Shown here: in pieces, positions 58,111 to 64,000 of the stretch
Position numbering within the stretch: position 1 is the stretch's first letter
Layout: each line of letters starts with the position of its first letter
Assembly (NCBI GenBank): GCA_033297075.1
Contig: MU858235.1
Coordinates: 1 to 64,000 of the forward strand
DNA length: 64,000 nt
Direction of reading: 5' to 3'
From: Rhypophila decipiens
Lineage: Eukaryota; Ascomycota; Sordariomycetes; Sordariales; Naviculisporaceae
Position numbers and translations under genes: made by a program
Notes under the pieces: generated by a model
What the model was told of the DNA's origin: nothing
Seen by the model: only the letters and a program-made list of their open reading frames with translations
Database searches by the model: none

Positions 58111-58262
58111 GAGAGGTGAAAATCGTAGATTGGTCTCTACAGATCTAAGCAAAGATGTACCGAGCAAGGGGGAGCGCAGGCCATTTATATGGCCAAATGG
58201 CAGTGCTGCACCTACTACTGCCTAGGGCAGTACAAAGGATCCCTTTGTGGCCCAGGCAACAT
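58111..58262 (-). repeat. Right terminal inverted repeat
   Basis: About 152 bp, the inverted counterpart of 56744-56908 with small indels. It ends GGCCCAGGCAACAT at 58262. Confidence 0.8.
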
Positions 58263-58732
58263 TTATTGAATGGCACTTCCAGTCCACGTGTTAGTTGTGT
58301 GGTTAAAGCTATCTACCTAGTAAGATTGAGGGTGATTAACTAGGACCCTTATTAACGTTTTCGTCATATTCCTGTCTATTTGCTTTCTGTCCTCTATTCC
58401 ACGATCACCCACATCCTCTTTCCTTTTTCTTCTTTTTTTTCAAAAGTTTCCCGGCCTGTATGTATTAATTCAGCAGCCAACTGAAGCCATTCTAGCACGT
58501 GGCTTTGCAACATCTTGTCACACATCCGGTATAGCTGCCATGCCGGTGGCTGAACCGGGAAAAGCGTGTATGTTGTGCAACCCCAAGTCTGGTCTGCCTC
58601 CTGGACGAGCCTGGTTTAACGCATGATGCCCGGCAGTGACCGGGTAATGCTCGGGAACTCCCAGATAAACAATCCCAACTTGAACCGAGTTCAGCTGCAC
58701 GAGAGTGACGAGCCCTGACCACACCACCTTCC
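58263..58732. other. Interval between TIR element and NLR gene
   Basis: Expected position of the missing N-terminal half of the NLR gene's hydrolase domain, but no similar coding sequence was seen. Contains a pyrimidine-rich stretch near 58400-58450. Confidence 0.5.
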
Positions 58733-61700
58733 TTGTTGGACGACCGCCGGTCTCATAAGCCAACACACCCGTCTACCAATGCTCTAAGGCGTCGAAGAAT
58801 CAATTCCCTGGCAGGCAACAGTTTGGGAGGGCTTCTAATAAAGAACGCGATATGTCTTTCAGAGTCAAGCAGCGAAGAACATCTCGGACAGGTCCACGAT
58901 AACACCATAGGAATCGTGTTCCTTGGAACTCCCCACAGAGGGTCCAACATGGCCGTGTACGCCAAGCTCGTCGCCGATATCCTGAAGCTTTCGCAGAAAA
59001 GGGTCAACCCCGGCTTGTTAGCGCTTCTCAAAAAGGACTCGGACATACTTGCCGCCATCGAGGATGATTTCGCAATCTGGCTGAGGAAGAAGGGCATGAC
59101 ATTCCAGATCACGTGCTTCTTTGAAGACCTTGAGCTGCTAGCATTCGGAGCTGTAAGTATTCGGAGACCGGGTTGCAACATCATAATGGCCTTTCGTTCC
59201 TCTATTCTTGTCGTAGCTGATGGGATCCCCGACAGGTCGTCACGAAGGACTCGGCCAGACTTCCCGGGTACACTGTACTACCTATCGAGGCCAACCACAT
59301 GGTATATACGTCATTACGCACCGTACCTAGGTAACTCGCAGAAATGCTAATATGCTGACTTAGGGCATGGCTAGATTCAAGTCGGCTAGGGACACTGGGT
59401 ATCAGAGGATTCTGGGCGAACTGACGAGATGGTTGGAATTGACCTCGGTTACCGCAATCGAAGAAGCTGGCACTTTGCCAGAGCCCGAAGTGGATGATAA
59501 TAAGTCCACGGCTCTAAAGGAAGGTTAGAACTGGAGTTTCCTCGAAGCCAAGAACAACTACGCCTGTGCTTCACTTTTGATCGCTTTCATTCCCCGCAGT
59601 AACCTTTCCTTTTATTAAAAAAAGCCGAAAAATAATCGAGTTTTCACCGTGACGGAAAAAAGTATATTTTCAGTCAGTACCAATACTCTTTCTGATCCTC
59701 TTTTTCTATAGATTGCCTGCGGAGTCTTCACTTTCCCGACATTGGCACATGGGAAGACACAGTGGATCCCGCGATGCCTCAGACGTTCACTTGGGCGTGG
59801 ACCGATGATGACGACAGCTTTGCAACTTGGGCTCACAGCAAGAACCAGTTGTATTGGGTTCGTGGTAAGCCAGGGTCGGGCAAGTCAACCTTTCTCAAGG
59901 ATCTCGTATATCGTCTGCCATCTCACCATGTGTCTGCAACCCGAGCGTCAAGTTTCGGTGGACCCCAGCGGGATGGTGCGGCCATTCCTGAGCGGGGAAG
60001 TGGCAGACCCAAAATTGTAATCGCCGGTCACTTTTTGCGGTTCGACGGCTCCGATCTCAGCCGATCCTTGGAAGGGATTCTTCGGTCGTGGCTCTGGCAG
60101 ATTTCAACCCAGAGGGAGGACGCCCTTAGAGAGGTAATGCCACACTTTGTGGAGCTACAATCAACACAACCCGCTCCATCCTGGAGCCTTCGAACACTCT
60201 ATAAAGCACTGATATCTGCAATCAAGGTGCTACATGAGACAGACAGCTCGCTTTTCTTGTTTCTCGACGCTCTGAACGAATCAAACCAGGGCAACCTCAA
60301 AATCGCCAAGTTTTGTCTAGATTTGCTGAGCAAGGACCCTACAGCCTCGGTCCTCAGGCTCTGTGTGTCCAGCAGAGTCGATGCAGAGTTCTCATACGAA
60401 TTCCGCACCGCGAATGGCATTGTTCTCGAAGACAAGATGGATGGAGATATACGGATGTACGTCACAAACATGTGCAGCGATATGCTTAGAGAACCAGCAT
60501 TCCATTCGTTTGTCGATGAAATCATCAGCAAAGCCTGTGGTGTGTTTTTATGGGTCAAGCTCGCAAGCAGCGAGTTGCAGCGAGGCTGGAGGCGTGGCAA
60601 GGATAAAAAGAAGATGACTCGAACACTGAAAAGCCTTCCGGAGAGACTGGCAAGCCTTTACCGACAGATCCTGGACCACATGGACGTTGACGATCGGGAG
60701 GATGCTATCAAAATGCTGTCAGTTGCGGTGGCCGCTGTTCGGCCCCTAACACTCGAGGAGTTTCAATACTCTTTTGAGCACGGGTGCGGGACATTCGAGA
60801 GCCTGGACCAGCCAATCCATAAGCGGGTCGCGGCAATATGCAGTGGCCTTCTCGAAATCCGACATTGGTCCGTCTTTCTCGCACACGAAACGGTTCTGGA
60901 ATTTTTCGTGTCTCTTCAATCTGAGTTCGCTCAAGCCGACAACCATTCTCTCGACTTGGGGTCCATCTATCTATATAACTCATGTGTCTGGCGACTACGT
61001 ACCCTGAGACACACCCAAGACACCAAGGGGTCCAAGCAGGTATTTGCGTCCTACGCTGTTATACACTTCGCCAAGCACGTGGATGCCGTCCGCAAGGCCA
61101 CTTCTTGGGATCGAGACGTGATTTTGCCAATGTCGACCATCCCGGTTGAGCAGTGGCTACTTTGGAAAATACTTTTCTGTAGCACGTATTATGACAGCTT
61201 CTCCCAGCCACCAGAAAACGACAATTACGCCCCCGTCGTTTGCGGTCTTTTGGTACTGGCATCATCACATGTCATTCTGCGGGTGGAGTCCAGACTTTTC
61301 CATACTATATCAGCCGTTATCGCTCCGTCTGTTACGGTGGACAGCTTTCATTTCCAACTGTGTGGCTCTTTACGGGCCAAGGTGTCGTGTCATACTCCTA
61401 GTACTCCTCAATTGTGGTACAGTTGCCGCGCCGGAGATCAAGACATCGAAATGTGGAGCTGGTCGATGATCGACATAGGTCAGTGTCAAACATGGCCCGA
61501 CAAAGCCGCCGATGTCGAGCTTGTCGAGTCTATGGACAGTGTTGTTTTTACTACAGATCATGAATTGCCTGCCAACGCCCACCTGGCAAAGGACACTTTC
61601 TACCTGAACCAGGAAATTGTCCGACTCGCCGTCGTCGGGAAGGCCGGCATTGACCCTGGACTCAGAAGAAGACTGATCAAGGGCTGCGGAACCCCGCTTC

Positions 61701-62527
61701 ACTTTGCAGCACACAACTGCTTCCCGAATTTGGTCAGTTTGCTCCTGTTCTACGGCGCAGATCCGAATATGCCGTCCCCAAAATCGCTATACGGGACCGC
61801 GTTGAATGCAGCCATCTACGGCCTCCCGCCGGCGATACAGTCGGCCTTCGTATCGTCTGCGACGGGCGGACGCAGTGCTCTAGATGTCCAGGTTGGGTTG
61901 ATCAAGCTATTGTTGGATTCGGGTGCCGATCCCAATGCTGCTGTCCGTGGAGCAGACACGGTGGGACCCCAAACGCCGCTCGAAGCAATCATCAGAGTAC
62001 GCCGCGGCTTTGCCCACCAACTAGGCTCCTACCATCTAAGCCCTATTCCAACCCTGATAAGAGTTCTCTGGATGCTTCTCCAGAGAGGCGCAAGACCAAA
62101 CATTTCTACCCGAGCGCCAGCCATGGGAGATGCCGGCGTCACCGCGGCATTCAATGTGTGCGCCTCCGTTGTGACGGCCCGTGGCGGTAATCCGGGCCCA
62201 GCTTCGTTCATCTGGCCTAAAGCAGTGGAAGAGTTGATGGCGAAAACTGACCTTGAACTCAACCCATTCTACTATGTTCCACCTGTACCGGTGACAGTAC
62301 CGGTGACAGCACCGGTGACAGAGTCCTGGCTGCTGTCCCCGACCGTTCCGAGTCTTCCGACACTCCATGTAGACGTGATGCACTCCCACGCCGCCAGATC
62401 AAACACTACCACCGCCGCCACCAGAATCTTTGATGGGATTAACAGACACCTAGAGCTACTCTCTTCTCCAGTCGGGCGGCAGGCGACAGTCAGCATGCTA
62501 AGGCCGTACGCAAATCCACATCATTGA
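58733..62527 (+). CDS. NLR-type protein: hydrolase remnant, NACHT, ankyrin-like repeats
   Basis: Exons: (open from 58733) to 59152, 59236-59301, 59364-59523 and 59712-62527, all joined in frame. The N-terminal part is the second half of an alpha/beta-hydrolase-like domain. It starts at the nucleophile elbow AGNSLGGLLIK (GxSxG kept, usual His replaced by Asn), then IVFLGTPHRGS, then SARLPGY and IEANHM with the catalytic His. A linker CLRSLHFPDI leads to NACHT: Walker A GKPGSGKST, Walker B LFLFLDALNE and a sensor-like LRLCVSSR. Two or three ankyrin-like units follow (TPLHFAAHNCFPNLVSLLLF, LIKLLLDSGADPN). A 12-bp in-frame triplet (PVTVPVTAPVT) lies at about 62286. No ATG precedes the elbow, so the 5' end is missing or in an unseen exon. 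Such proteins act in non-self recognition. Confidence 0.8.
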
Positions 62528-63672
62528 GATACACCCGTTAGATATAGCTGCGCCGCTACGGCGGTGGTAAAAAGGTTGATGTGAGAACTAGGATACTGTC
62601 TACGACAGATGTAACTATATATACGTACGGCCTGGCTGTGAGCTACTAGACCGTAATATGTCCTTTGTCCTCTGAGACCTAACAAGGCTGATGGCTCGGT
62701 AACATGGACCAACTCTTTGTGACGAGCGCGGGAAGACACGAACAGGAATCTGGATGCTTTCTCTCCATTAATTGGAGAAACGAAAATAAATGTATGATAC
62801 CCGGTACATGGCTTATTTCAGGGGTCCAAGTAGTTTCCAATGAAGCGGGGTCCCTCCCGATACGAATGTCCAAACCACCATAGCCTCCTCACCAAATTTA
62901 TCGGAGTCTTGGACCACCATTGCACACACATCTAATTATAGCTGGCTTCTGTGCTCTTCAAATATTACTACCACCAATAAGCCCGGTATTGGGGGCAAAC
63001 TCAGCAGTGATTAGAATGTGAGATGGATAGACATGCGATTTGGCCCTTGCGATCAAGTCGGGATTGTGTAGTATATTCAAGATTCGCAGCGAGTATGGGT
63101 GGGCACGATAGTTTCAAGGCAAGTCGTTACTAGTTAGTGGTAATTGAACTAGATATTCCTCGCAATACTCAAATCGATGAGTCGGGATTCTTCCTCGCAT
63201 CCTAGCAATCGCTGGCATTGTGACGTGGAGACTATTGTCTGAAAAGGCCATTGGTGTTTTAGATGGAGTAGTCTAGGCAGAACACCGGATGAACAAGACT
63301 TCACAAGATGGGACGACAATAGCTGGGTTGCCGTCAACAATGTGAAGGGCCCGATCAAGCCGTTTCATGTCATGACGGTATTGTCCCTCAAACCGCAACA
63401 AGCCCATTATTTGTGGATCTCACAAATACCATCCGAACCTGACTGTTTGGTCTTTCCACCTGCTTCCAGACGCGTTGAAATGACCCACTCATCACCAGAC
63501 GGCTTCACTCTTACCCTCACTCACTTCATTTCGCAGGAAAGCCAGCAATCTCGACTGACCTATTCGCCGCACCTAGCAGCTTCCAGGTAGGGCGTTCCAT
63601 CCTTGACTTCAAACTTGGCGTCTTCAAGCAAAGCTAGCTAATCTAGAGTATTTACAAGTTATAATCAACACC
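62528..63672. other. Intergenic, 1.1 kb
   Basis: 3' flank of the NLR gene and upstream region of the last gene. No gene seen. Confidence 0.5.
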
Positions 63673-64000
63673 ATGCCCCGGGTTCGACTCCCAATCTCGC
63701 GGCCTCGCCCCCCGCCCCTGACGCTCTCTCCGCCGGCCGCCGCCCCCGAGCCCCACGCGTGGGACCCAGTCCCGAAACCAACCAGCGGCACCTTTGTGCC
63801 AGATGGCAATGCCATCTACCACGGCAGCAGCGGCTTCGAGCTGCTCAAGTCCCTGCCGATAATTTCGGCAACCATCGAGTTCCTGGACTGCGGTCCGCTC
63901 CCCGTCGCCGCCGCCGCCGCTCCTCCGCCGCCACCGCCACCAGCACCACCAACCATCTCCTTCACCCCGATCAATCCTCGTCCGCCGGTGCTGGCGGTGA
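63673..64000 (+). CDS. Pro/Ala-rich protein, partial (runs off the window)
   Basis: An ATG at 63673 (context ACACCATGC) opens 109 codons to the window end without a stop. Codon third positions are strongly C/G, typical of fungal coding DNA. The protein has a Pro-rich start (RPRPPPLTLSPPAAAPEP), a more ordered segment (GTFVPDGNAIYHGSSGFELL), then Ala and Pro runs. Not recognised. An antisense frame reads like an aldo-keto reductase start; see findings. Confidence 0.5.
   Translation, partial: MPRVRLPISRPRPPPLTLSPPAAAPEPHAWDPVPKPTSGTFVPDGNAIYHGSSGFELLKSLPIISATIEFLDCGPLPVAAAAAPPPPPPPAPPTISFTPINPRPPVLAV

Larger units (their letters stand above)
56744..58262. mobile_element. Non-autonomous TIR element carrying exon-like fragments
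   Basis: About 1.52 kb bounded by long imperfect terminal inverted repeats that start ATGTTGCCTGGGCCACAAAG. No transposase frame is seen. The interior has coding-like pieces. One on the plus strand (about 57020-57270: PTYYSPTYSNIAFQLLAYTV ... VVVDGFARDLGDAAP) ends at GTAAGT and is preceded by an intron-like segment ending AATAAATAG. One on the minus strand (about 57570-57340: SDIVEFRLLFKKSYIV ... GFMLISMKYLWAM) ends at GTAAGAG. This fits capture of host gene fragments with their introns, as in Pack-type elements. No clear target-site duplication was seen. Superfamily not assigned. Confidence 0.72.

Noticed and set aside
56744..58262. Autonomous DNA transposon
   Set aside because: No transposase-like frame (no DDE/DDD-type motifs) between the inverted repeats.
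63675..63700. GGTTCGACTCC, a perfect tRNA B-box
   Set aside because: No A-box, acceptor stem or T-stem pairing around it; it lies inside a coding frame.

Overview
This window comes from a filamentous ascomycete, most likely a Sordariomycete. Genes are split by short introns (about 50-105 nt) with GTAAGT/GTACGT-type donors, CTAAC-like branch points and YAG acceptors. There are no operons or ribosome-binding sites. Protein families are typically pezizomycotine: tyrosinase, P450, DUF3433-like, DUF1996, GH18 with a hevein-type module, GH43, fungal NLRs, CorA-like proteins and kinase-vWA fusions. For most genes I rebuilt the splice structure from the sequence; summed exon lengths divide by three and the frames join. 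No tRNA, rRNA or CRISPR was seen.

Layout. 0.7-1.9 kb: an APH-type kinase. 4-6.7 kb: a divergent pair of paralogous Thr/Ser-rich single-pass membrane proteins, one a double-frameshift pseudogene; a third copy lies at 27.8 kb. 7.0-8.3 kb: a six-exon secreted tyrosinase. 9.1-12.7 kb: a 1171-aa DUF3433-like membrane protein with a 41-aa repeat array. 13.9-14.7 kb: a small secreted cysteine-rich protein beside an AT-rich stretch. 15.1-17.0 kb: a cytochrome P450. 17-20.6 kb: gene-poor with short tandem duplications. 20.6-23.1 kb: a chitin-binding/GH18 chitinase that looks damaged at both ends. 23.7-25.4 kb: a secreted amidase. 26.9 kb: a second small secreted cysteine-rich protein.

29.2-36.4 kb: a divergent pair, an AAA ATPase and a DUF7708-like, STAND-like protein without a recognisable P-loop. 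A tiny membrane protein and a zinc-cluster-factor locus with unresolved splicing follow. 40.3-45.6 kb: three secreted proteins on the minus strand (orphan, GH43, DUF1996). 48.2-56.0 kb: a protein kinase fused to a vWA-like domain, then a CorA-like membrane protein and a small upstream gene resembling the N-terminal module of CorA-like proteins. 56.7-58.3 kb: a 1.5-kb non-autonomous element with about 150-165-bp terminal inverted repeats enclosing exon-like fragments. Immediately after it is an NLR-type gene (alpha/beta-hydrolase remnant, NACHT, ankyrin-like repeats) whose hydrolase domain starts abruptly at the nucleophile elbow. The window ends inside a Pro/Ala-rich gene.

Taken together, the left half is rich in secreted enzymes and candidate effectors. 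The right half is an accessory region of signalling and incompatibility-type ATPases with signs of gene decay and transposition. No biosynthetic cluster is evident: the P450 and tyrosinase have no synthase nearby.
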